Both the position numbers and the translations under genes were made by a program. Positions 19,301 through 28,943 of a stretch of 64,000 nt of DNA are shown piece after piece. Positions within the stretch are counted from its first letter, which is position 1, and every line of letters starts with the position of its first letter. The DNA is from Plectosphaerella cucumerina (Eukaryota > Ascomycota > Sordariomycetes > Glomerellales > Plectosphaerellaceae), in NCBI GenBank assembly GCA_020746995.1, contig JAGPXD010000003.1, positions 496,001 to 560,000 on the forward strand, written 5' to 3'. Under the pieces are notes generated by a model. It had not been told where the DNA came from, searched no databases, and saw only the letters and a list, made by a program, of their open reading frames with translations.

Positions 19301-21725
19301 GGTGACCTTGGACACCGGCCGAGGTTCAAGCGTAAGACTCCTCAGATTCGGCGAGGACAACGAGACGCTTTCTTCGGTGATCGACATCGCATCTGAACGA
19401 ACGACCAGCGCAAGGCTTTGGCACTCATCAACTGGCACACCTTCGGTGATGTTGCCAGACGCGGATTTCGAGAGCGGCGAGCGCCGACGGGACCGAAGCT
19501 TCAAGGCTTCGGCCGTTTCCAACGACGCCACGAGATTGATTTCTGTCCTGAGCGCTCACGATGAGAATCAACAGGAACTCTTCCTTTGGGACGCAACGCA
19601 AGGTACAAAGACGAGCCTCACGAGCAGTGTTGGTCAGGACGCCAACTTTGTCATCTCACCGGATGGGAGATACATCATCGCTGCGCCGAAGATCCCAGAG
19701 CAGTGCGACATGGTCATCTGGGACACCATGATTGGGTCTTCGACCGGAGACAATCCCGTGGCTACCGACACGGTCGCATGGGACACTGTGGTCGACGCCG
19801 AGCCCTCGTGGGACACGCTACCCGATGACGACATCACCTGGGATATGATGAGCGAGCCCGACACTGCAACGCCATCTGAAGTTGGCGCACGTCTCACGCA
19901 CAGGCATTTGGCGTACGGTCCAGGAAGACACTCACTCGAGTTTCTCACCAACACCATGTTTGCCTCCGCAGACGCGTCATCCGTGTACGTCGGAGATGTC
20001 GAAAGAGATTTCACCAGGATGATTGGCACACGCTTCGAATACAAAGATCCCTGGCTTCACCCGACGGGCATCATACCCTCGAGATCATGGGACATCAACG
20101 CTGGGCCAAGATTCGCCCTGTGGGACATCTTCCATATCGAGGTGTGGGATGTGCTCTGCGAAAAGCCTGTCCTGGTTTTTGAAGTCGAGCCCAGCTATCG
20201 CATCGCATCTCGAGATATGTCAGAGAACGGGAACATCCTGGCTCTGGTCACTTGTCCCGAGCCCTTCTCTGTCAGCCACAAGATTCGACAAACGGCTCTG
20301 GAGGTTTGGAAGCTCGACAGTCATTCATCTCAACGTCAAGTCCGCGTGGAAGTGGCTGCCGGATCTCCCTTTGACTATCTGCTGGCCCTTTCGCGTGACG
20401 GAAGTCTGGTCGCCCTCGCGGGTAACCAGTCGATCTACACCATCGAGGTCCGAAACACACAGAGTGGCCACCTTATTCACAGTCTCCGAGGTCACAACAG
20501 CAGCGTCAAGTTGATGGCCTTCTCCCCAGACGGTGGACGGCTTGCATCTGCTGCCAATGACTCCACGACAAGGCTTTGGGTGCTAGGGAAGACAGAATCG
20601 ACCGTTGCGCCGCTACTTTCGAATGAGGAGAGTAATTCAGACATCAACCTCGCCGTCGCATGCTCTCCTGACCGACGACGCTTTGCCACCTTCAAGGCAG
20701 ACGGGGAGATTCGCCTCTGGGATTACCAAGGCAAGAGCATCGGTGTCGTACAGGAGAGACTTGCCTTCGGCATGGATCCAGAATTCCGCATCGGATTCCA
20801 CGACTCCCGTTGCGTCTTTTCGCCGGATGGCAGCATGCTGGCCGCTCACAGCAAGGCTCGCGACGAAACCTGGAAATGGGACATTTGGGCCCTTCCCATC
20901 AACCAGTCACGAATCAATGACCCGTCCACCCTGGTCAAGTTCACGCTGCCGTCCGGAGATCTCAGCATTCTTGCCTTCTCCCAAGATGGCGTGCAGGTAG
21001 CGGCCACGTCGGGCTTCATGTTCGGCGGGACCCCACACGAGCTGACGATCTACTCCCTGGCAGTGGACAACATCCCCAGACCTCTTTACCCAAAGCCTTC
21101 GTGGACCCTGGAGGCTGATACAAGGACATGGCTGTGGAAGCACACCCCCGAGCTCACGCAAATGGTCTTCTTGAGAGACGGCCATCTGGCTTGCGGTAGA
21201 CACGATGGAGGCATCCTGATCTATGACGATGCTGGCGTCCTTTGCAATTGCATCGCAGCGCCTCATGCGGAATCTGCGCTCTCCGCCATTCAGGCGATGA
21301 CCGCCGGCGGCAAGGAGTACCTGGTGGCCATTTACTCTACAAACGTCTACTCCGACAGCACTCTCCATGTCTTGGACGTCACCGACCGACAGAGCTCAAC
21401 ATGCGTTCGGCGCATGAAACTCGACAAATTCGTCAAAGAGCTCGTTCCGGATCCTGTCGCCCCGGGACGCTTCCTCACAAACGAGGGTATCATTGATCTG
21501 AGGGAATGCATTGAGGAGAGCTCACATGGAGAAGATGAAACATTGAGCTTCGAGGCCAACACCTTGACGGGATGGGAGTCTGACTGGATCATGAAGGATG
21601 GCCGAAAGATGTTGTGGATACCGCCGGCATACCGCCCCCGGGATAAGATCAGGATGGGAGTGTATGGATCCAAGGTGGCCATCTCGACGATCGCTGGAGC
21701 GCTGCTGTTTTTCGACTTCTCCTGA
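16383..21725 (+). CDS. NACHT-WD40 STAND receptor (fungal NLR-like)
   Basis: Exons 16383-16937 and 16995-21725 (57-base intron) give 1761 residues. The N-terminus is a basic, Ser-rich, probably disordered stretch. From residue 76 comes a segment typical of the fungal NWD/NACHT N-terminal domain (VWGQAYDLLLTEDPELVAAY). The NACHT ATPase follows with Walker A GGPGKGKT at about 390-397 and Walker B IIVIDALDEC at about 488. The last 800 residues are a degenerate WD40-type propeller; the best repeat is near 1351 (HNSSVKLMAFSPDGGRLASA). Such proteins act as ATP-driven sensor switches in allorecognition and possibly in defence, with WD40 repeats as the recognition surface. No HET, Goodbye-like or PNP effector is obvious, so the output is unknown. 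An unusual run of Trp-Asp motifs lies at 1094-1160. Confidence 0.9.
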
Positions 21726-21792
21726 CAGATGCCGAGGCAACTGCCAAAGTTTGTATGGGGTATAAATTGAAGATATTTCCATCAGCTCGACA

Positions 21793-23402
21793 TCAACCGG
21801 ATGCCAGTGAGATCCTCGTCATGCTGTTCCCCATCTTCAACTTCCATAACCCCGACCCCTCCTGCCTCGGCGCGACACGAAGCTTGATGTCCTTCAGGGG
21901 GTTGGGAACTGTGGCAGTATCGCTACCAAGGAACGGAAAGTCCTTGTCCCACTTCCCTGACGCAGTTGCGGGCGTCAACTCGACCCTCAAGACGAGCAGA
22001 GCGACGATGATGAGAATTTCCGTGGCTGCGAACTGGCGTGCGGGACACAGATGAGGCGGAAAGCCCCATGCCATGAGCTTATTCCCGGTCGGGACCGTCT
22101 TGTCCCTCGTCTCCTTTGGCACGAAGCGGAAGGGGTCAAACGTCTTGGCCGTCGGTCCCCAGAGCTTCTCGCTAAGGCTCAGCGGGTTGGTCGGCATCTG
22201 GATGTAGTTGCCCTTCTTGAGGAAGTAGCGCCCGTCGAGGAGGGTGTCGGAGACGACCTTGCGGATGCCGGAGGTGTGGCCCCGGGTCCTCTGCGTCTCC
22301 TGGAGCATGGACAAGATCAGGTGGCACTTTGTCTTCACTGCTGCGACGTCGAGAACGAAGACGTCGCCGTCTTTGCTCACAGCCTCGGCGGCCAGCTCCC
22401 CGCGAATGGCGTCGAGAATCTCTGGCCGGGAGAAGATGTCGAAAAGGGCCCAGAACAGCGTCGGGGATGTGTTTGGGAAGACCGCGAAGCTGAAAGTCGA
22501 CTCCTGTTTCCATGCTTCTTCCTCAGATATACCGGCTTCTCGAAAGACCCTCAATCGTTCGTGGAGGACAAAGGCAGCGTCTGAAGGAATGTTTTTTGAG
22601 TACTCGGCCATGGCGTCGAAGACGATCTGTCTGGCGGCGTAGCCCTTGCCAGTGACATCGAGACCGACCATATGGGCGCCGATGTAGCCGTGCCATTCCC
22701 TAAATGCGAGTTAGCCATGTGGGTGGGTGCCTTGTGAGGGAGTGCAGCATACCAGAACGCAGCCTCGACCTTGGGGTCTCGGAACGGATGCGCCTCTCCG
22801 TAGACGCCGGCGCTGCTGGCATCGACGACCACGATCCTGATCCAGTTGAGGAGGGATATCTCACTTTTGTGGATGAGATCGTCGATGTGAGCCAGGGCGC
22901 GTCGGCCCATGTTGAGGTTCTGCGCATCTAGGTGAGGTCCCGGAGCAAGGCTGCCTCTCATGGCGTGGCTGAACTGGTCAACAACTTTGCCATCGAACAG
23001 CTTCTGGGTTTCGGGGTTCGCGTCCCCGAAGAATTGCGCCGAGGCCTGGATGAACGGGTGAAATGAGAGGGTCTTGGAGGCCTTCTGGATGAGCGGGATC
23101 AGGCTCTGGGTGTTGCTGACGTATATTTTAGTGTGGAAGATGCGCAAGGTGTACATATCGGCGTTTGTCCGCGCGCTGGTCGCGTCAGCAATGGAATTTC
23201 TCGCCCCTGGTACCACGACTCACCTCGTCACGGCGAAGTAGCGCGAGCCACTGCGGAAGATGCCCATCAGATGGCCCAGAAGAGGGATCCTGGGCTGGAG
23301 ATGGGGAGGCTCCCGCGGGTCATCGAAGAGGCCGAGGATCCATTCCGCGCTGAAGGCGATTGTGATGAGGCCAAAGAGGCCGTAAAAAGCTTCGCGAAGC
23401 AT
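21793..23402 (-). CDS. Cytochrome P450, CYP7/CYP8-like architecture
   Basis: Exons 23402-23224, 23175-22753 and 22699-21793 (introns of 48 and 53 bases) give 502 residues. An N-terminal membrane anchor covers about residues 5-25. The ExxR motif is ETQR, the PERF-like segment is FDPFRFV, and the haem-cysteine segment is WGFPPHLCPARQFA. The I-helix reads PNTSPTLFW: it lacks the usual acid-Thr oxygen-activation pair and has the N-T-x-P form seen in animal CYP7/CYP8 enzymes such as cholesterol 7-alpha-hydroxylase and prostacyclin synthase. A sterol or oxylipin substrate is conceivable but unproven. Tail-to-tail with the NACHT-WD40 gene, 67 bases between stops. Confidence 0.9.
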
Positions 23403-25233
23403 CTTGACTCGCGCGACAGTTCAGGACGTCGGGCGTGCGATTTTTCGAGGCGTCGGCGGCGAGGAGGCGATCGAGCGGTGTGTGGATCGACAGCTTTGTC
23501 GAAGGGAGATTCTGGTAGCCCGATGTCTCGCAACGAGCGCCACGGTATGCACGTATTTATACCGCTGACATGACCGGGATGCATCTGTGCTGAAATATCC
23601 GGGCTGCAGCGAGGTGAAGTTGAACGATGCCGGGCGTCGTGAAGTCGTCGACGGCGGGGTCGAGCCCCTGAAAATGACGAATCGACCAATGGTGTTTCGA
23701 GGATTGTCAACCATCCCCTGAAGTTCCGGGGCTTCGTCACTCACGGCCCCGCATCTCACCCGCCGCCAAATGACATCCGGGCCGAACGCGAACACGAACA
23801 CGCCGTACAAGGAGGACTACATCGAAGTTTTCCTCCCAAAAATCATGTTTTGCCAAATTTCTTCAATTGATGGAGCAGCCATCGGGAAATCTTGAAAGAT
23901 CCCACCAGCGCTCAGGCCCCGCAAACTCAAACTCATCCGGGATCCTCTCGACGTTGGGTCAATGAAACGCGATGAACGAGAGACCATGAGAAATTATCGT
24001 CAGCATCGTTTTTCTCGCTTAAATTGAAGACTCGAGCTTGAGTTTTGAATGGTCATCCGACCTTGCAATTGCGAGGAAGCTGCCTTCAGTCAGGCTTCTG
24101 ACGATTGCAGTGTCAATCCAGTCAGTACCTAAGGTACAAGACGCCGGACGCCCTGCTCCACGGATCGATCATATGAAAGCCTTTCTCACGAGACTCATGT
24201 TCAATGCGTGCTAAATACTCTGGCCAAGACCCACTGGAATCGTTCGAGCTCGGTCATGTTGAGTAAGACTTCGTCAACAGACACCATCCATCTCAGAGAG
24301 CCCATCCGAAAAGGGTTGGGCCAGAAGCATCGATTCACTGACCATATCGCCCAGCCTTGAGTATCTCAGGCAACATTAGGGCGTTGTAGCATCCACCATC
24401 ATCGGAATAATCAATATTCCTCTCAGAGTGAAGGATCTGGAAGGATCTTCGCAAGCTTTCTCGGTGCATCGATGGGCGAGGAGACATGGGTGTCCGGCAG
24501 AGGTCTCCTCTCGGACCTCTGGAAGCTCCTCAGGCTATTTCTCCTCGTAGATCCTGTCCAGGGTCTGTCTTTCTGTGTATGGTGGCTTTCGATTCTCTGC
24601 TCATACTCCAGTGGAAAGGCCTTGATTGCAATCTGACTCGCTTGATGGAAGATGGGCAACTGCTCTTGTCCAGCTGCAGGCATTGGAGACAAAAGAATAG
24701 CAAAGCATGGATACATCTGGATTCTGATGAAGTGATAAGTCTTTGTCCTACAGATGTTTGCATTTCCTTATTGTACGGTGGGCCCGAGACGCCAATCTGC
24801 AGATGCGGGAGGTGTCTTTGCCTGGGATAAAAAGTCTGCTATGAAAAGTGCTCGTCGAATGCCTTGCTGTAGAAACAACAGAGCAAAGAGGCCCCAGGTG
24901 AAGTTAGCCTGACGGGAAAATCCATTGCGGAAATTTCCAGTTGGCCTGGGCCGCTGCAGGGCTGCAGGCAAGTCTGCCTCGTGTTGGCCCCCATGGAAGC
25001 AACGAGCAGGTTATTCGGTTGGCCACTTCGGCGGCCGGCCGTCGTACGACCAACACTTCGAGTGCTTCTCTTTCCAATCCCATCGCAGGAGAACTCTTTT
25101 TACAACCCATCACTCACCACACTTCAATCATCCCATCACACTCATCCACCCAAATCATCATCAGCTCAAGACCCTATCGTAAACTCAACGTACACCTACT
25201 ACAGTCGAACTCCCGATCGAGAACTCCACGAAA
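23403..25233. other. 1.8 kb intergenic region
   Basis: The 23.8-24.5 kb part looks AT-richer than its surroundings. The last 130 bases before 25234 are a C/A-rich, G-poor leader. No gene seen. Confidence 0.5.
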
Positions 25234-25555
25234 ATGTCGTACGAACTCATCATCGCAATCTTCGGAACCACCTATGCCGCTACTTTCCTCGGTCTTGTGG
25301 CTCTGGGTTTCGGTCCCCTTGGAGTCGCCGGCGGTAAGCACCTCACCACCGGTTCCGATGATTCGCGTCAAGTCATGCTAATACAACTAAGGTTCTGTCG
25401 CCGCCTTTATTCAATCCGCCGTCTATGGCGCTGCCGTCCCCGCTGGCGGCTGGTTTGCCACTATGACAGGCTTGGGAATGACGGGAGGTCTCCATATGGT
25501 CGCAGGCACCGCTGCCAGCGCGCTTGCTGGCTTGGCAGCGTGGTTCAAGCCCTGA
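25234..25555 (+). CDS. Interferon-induced 6-16 (IFI6/ISG12)-like small membrane protein, copy 1
   Basis: Exons 25234-25333 and 25392-25555 (58-base intron ending in CTAAG) give 87 residues. The protein is almost wholly hydrophobic, rich in Gly and Ala. It carries the 6-16 family pattern: a first helix ending GFGPLGVAGGSVAA, then QSAVYGAAVPAGGWFATMTG and an Ala-rich last helix. In animals these proteins (IFI6, IFI27) sit in mitochondrial, ER or nuclear-envelope membranes and influence cell death. The fungal members have no established function that I know of. The intron interrupts the Gly codon before SVAA in phase 1, as in copies 2 and 4. Confidence 0.75.
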
Positions 25556-26336
25556 ATATGGACACGGTTCCTGTCCAGTGATCCGTACACACCAGACTTC
25601 GACACATCTGCGGGGCACGAAGAATGACGGGAGGCCGCGGCCGGGGTTTCTGTCTCCTGGTCCAAGAGATGGAAGTGGTACAAGAAGGGTTGAGCTGAAC
25701 ATGGTTTCGCTCAGATCTGGCAGACAGTCAGAGCGCTTCGAGATGCGTGACAGACTTGATGGCCTGGCGGAGGACCGACGAGTATGGAAGCATGCTGCCT
25801 GCGTGTATGGCACTCGTACTTGAGCAAGATATGATTTTTCCACTTTGAGGCTTGCTTGACACATCGTGAGGAGAAGTAGGCGACTTGTGGCATGGTAGGG
25901 ATGGTCTCAAACCGGGAAAGCTAGCATGTTGTCGGCGGCACGTTGAGCCTGATTGCGGTGCAGCTACCCTTTCAACATGCAGTTCTACCAGCCCACCAAG
26001 ATGCTCCAGCCCAACTTATGAAGTGTGACGACTTCAAAGATCAAATTGGCTGCCTGACGTAGAAGTGGGTTGGTCTCTTTGGCAAAGGCCGCAAGGCACA
26101 AATGCCTTGCAATCTGGAAATCAGAGGAAATCTGCCCCAGGGCAACCTAGTGAGACAAACAACTCGCAAACCCCAAAATCTCAACCTCTACCACCTCCGC
26201 CCCCAGTGCCTACCAATTTCGCTTCTCAAACTTGAATCTCTTGCGGGAGACCTGTTTTACCCTCGAGCAACTCGCCACGATTCGGATCCTCCCAGCACGC
26301 TTGCTTCACCCAAACCCGGCATCTCTGGAACCGACC
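25556..26336. other. Spacer between 6-16-like copies 1 and 2
   Basis: No gene; the end is again a C/A-rich leader. Confidence 0.5.
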
Positions 26337-26732
26337 ATGAGCTCTACATACAACGGCACCACGGAAGTCGGCTTCCCGATCGATCCATGCACGCGCTTTG
26401 CATACAACTTTCTACTCGCAATCTTCGGAGCCGCCCATGCCGCCAGCTTTCTCATACCTGTGGCTTTAGGGTTTGGCCCAATTGGAGTCATCCGCGGTGA
26501 GCATCCCGGTCACGAGAGGTCGACGAATACACACTAATGCGAATAACAAGGTTCACTTGCCGCCCTCATGCAATCAAAAGTCTACGGCGCCTTCGTTCCC
26601 GCCGGTAGTTGGTTCTCCATCATGACTAGGGTGGGAATGAAGTGGACTCCATCTATCACCAAGTACCTGATCACGACCAGCGCCCTGGAGACGTTGCTCA
26701 AGTTACTTGAGAAGCTTTCGCCGTGCAAGTGA
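26337..26732 (+). CDS. Interferon-induced 6-16 (IFI6/ISG12)-like small membrane protein, copy 2
   Basis: Exons 26337-26496 and 26551-26732 (54-base intron) give 113 residues. It matches copy 1 over NFLLAIFGAAHAASFLIPVA, then GFGPIGVIRGGSLAALMQSKVY and VPAGSWFSIMTRVGM. It differs in a 20-residue polar N-terminal extension and a more charged C-terminal end (LLKLLEKLSPCK). The phase 1 intron at the Gly before SLAA is at the homologous place. Divergence from copy 1 is large, so the duplication is old or fast-evolving. Confidence 0.7.
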
Positions 26733-27780
26733 TCCTTCAAGCACAACTGAGCAGGAATATTTCCCAAGCCACTGGATTCCGGCCTAAATAACAACAAGAC
26801 GGGATTGCGGCCGGAACAAGTGGTGAGGTAGCCTATCGATCGATCAGCATCACTCTGCTTGGGGAGTCAGTGGTGGCGATCTCCCTTGAATCATGAGCCT
26901 TTGCCGCTGTGAGATGACGACAAAACACGGAGAAAAGCGGGAGGAGATATGCACATGTCCAGTTTTGTCGAGTTCTATGAGATTCGAGATGTTGTCTACG
27001 GAATGTGCGACCTCGGTCATGTTCAGTACTCCAGTCATATCAGCCCAACAACCGACTTCTCATCACGAGGGAACACAATAGCGAGAGCTTGTAGAAACGC
27101 GTGAAGTACCTATTAGCCCCTTCGAAGGGACCGCGCTGCGATTTTTCCCGCCATCTGTGTATGTTCTTGATGGTCAGACCGAATGGAATACCCTACCGAG
27201 CCATTGCTCCTGACATCCATTGGCGTCTCGCCTCTTCTCATCTACCCAACATACTAAGCCAATATGTTTCTCAATTTCGGCAGGTCTGCAGTCCTGAGAG
27301 GCTCGGAACAAACTCACAGTCCTGTAGGCTCAAAAAAGTTATCGCTTCCTACCTGGTGATCTGGATTTGGCCATGAGCCTCTAATAGCCATGACACTAGG
27401 CTTCTCATGTGGTGTTCTCTTTGTCCGGTATTCTTAAGCGAATCTCATAATTCTAGGCTGCCTGGCTGTCTGTACCATCCAGAATGAGAGCGATGAGACC
27501 CGGAATCATACAGAACAGTTCTCAGTCAAGAAGACATGGTCATAAAACAACAGATCAGTGGCCGAGGTGAACCCTCCTCAACATACGACCCTTTGACTCA
27601 ACCCCCCCGGCAAACATCTCATCCCCATCAAACACTCGAAAGTCTCCACATCCTCTACCATTTCCACAAACAACACCTCACCACACCCGCAAGACATCAC
27701 CGCCCCTCAGGTATTCACCCCGTCAACCTTACCGGTCCAGGTGTCCGCCAGGTGTTGACCCAACAACAGATTATCTCACC
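26733..27780. other. Spacer between 6-16-like copies 2 and 3
   Basis: No gene seen; C/A-rich leader at about 27590-27720. Confidence 0.5.
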
Positions 27781-28023
27781 ATGCGCTTCCACTTGGGACC
27801 GATCCTCGCCGCTGTTGGCTTCGGACTAGCTGGAATCTTTGCCGGAACCTCGATCTACCATTACAAGATCTCCATCAAAGTGCGGTTCATCATGATCAAG
27901 CGAGACTATGCTACTGTTGCCACTTACTTCGCAACTGGTGGCACGGCCGCCCTCAGAAACCTAGATATACTCATAAGCCCGAGCGCACAACTGGACATTA
28001 TCAACTATCGGAGCAGTCAATGA
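27781..28023 (+). CDS. Degenerate 6-16-like copy 3
   Basis: 80 residues in one open frame. The first helix (ILAAVGFGLAGIFAG) matches the start of the 6-16 pattern, but what follows (TSIYHYKISIKVRF) does not. At the place where copies 1, 2 and 4 have their intron donor GT, this copy has GA (27845-27846), so the reading simply runs on. It is either a decayed copy or one that has acquired a new C-terminal half. A CDS is possible but not certain. Confidence 0.4.
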   Translation: MRFHLGPILAAVGFGLAGIFAGTSIYHYKISIKVRFIMIKRDYATVATYFATGGTAALRNLDILISPSAQLDIINYRSSQ

Positions 28024-28653
28024 ACACTTGCTGAGCATAGGAACCGACCAGAGACAGGGTAGATCACGACATCATGAGACATGTCATTGAGTCGGAGCAT
28101 GGGAGCCTAAGCTAGCGAGATATCCTTTTCTTCCACAATGATCTCGCCCCTTCTCCGCCGCCTCTTGAAAGCCCAGCCCCTCATACGCGAATGCTGGTTC
28201 TAGAAGTTGACAATAGTGGCCGTGCCATGACAGCTTGTCAAAATATCAGTTTTTGCGTTCGGATGCCTTGATAATTTGCATTTCGTGACTGGTCACATAT
28301 GACATGCCTTTGCTTGTGACCTGAAAGGCCTCATTGACTGCCTGACATGGAAGACTTTGGTCTCTTCGCGAGGGTATGACATTTTCTCCTGTGCATTCTA
28401 GAAGCAGGAGGGTGTTTACCTCTAGGCTCCAGGGCAATTCTGTGGCACAGAAAGAACAAAGGGACATTTGACCTTTTACCTACTTATACCCAAGGTTCGC
28501 CTGCACTCACTGCCCACCTACCTGACTTCACTTCACCAACCCACCAACTTCGCACCACCGGACCGTCAAGACCTCCATCACAACCTCCATCCCACCACTC
28601 AAGTCTTCCCTCAAGTCTCACACCTCTCACCGACGCCGTAAGTTGATACCGAT
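28024..28653. other. Spacer between 6-16-like copies 3 and 4
   Basis: No gene; C/A-rich leader at about 28500-28625. Confidence 0.5.
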
Positions 28654-28943
28654 ATGGAGCTGTTGCAATCCAGCTGCCGCCGACTCAAGACTGATGACTT
28701 CAGTATCCTCAACATGTTTTTCTTCGCAATCCCAATCCTCTCCGCAATGGGCTTTGGAACTGGTGGAATGATTGCTGGTACGCCGCTCCCTACTAACCAT
28801 ACCCTCACTTGTGCCTTCATCTGACGAATCCAGGTTCTGTGGCTGCCGCGACCCAGTCCTACTTCTTTGGAGGTATCGTTCCGGCCGGCAGCTGGTTTGC
28901 GACCGCCACAAGCTGGGGCGCGAGGGCCGCCTGGGCTGCTTAG
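28654..28943 (+). CDS. Interferon-induced 6-16 (IFI6/ISG12)-like small membrane protein, copy 4
   Basis: Exons 28654-28777 and 28834-28943 (56-base intron with a CTAAC branch site) give 77 residues. An in-frame ATG at 28714 (MFFFAIPILSAMGFG) would give 57 residues and starts directly at the first helix. The family pattern is GFGTGGMIAGSVAAATQSYF, then GGIVPAGSWFATATSWGARA. It ends shortly after the second helix, without the third helix of copy 1. Intron position and phase match copies 1 and 2. Confidence 0.68.
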
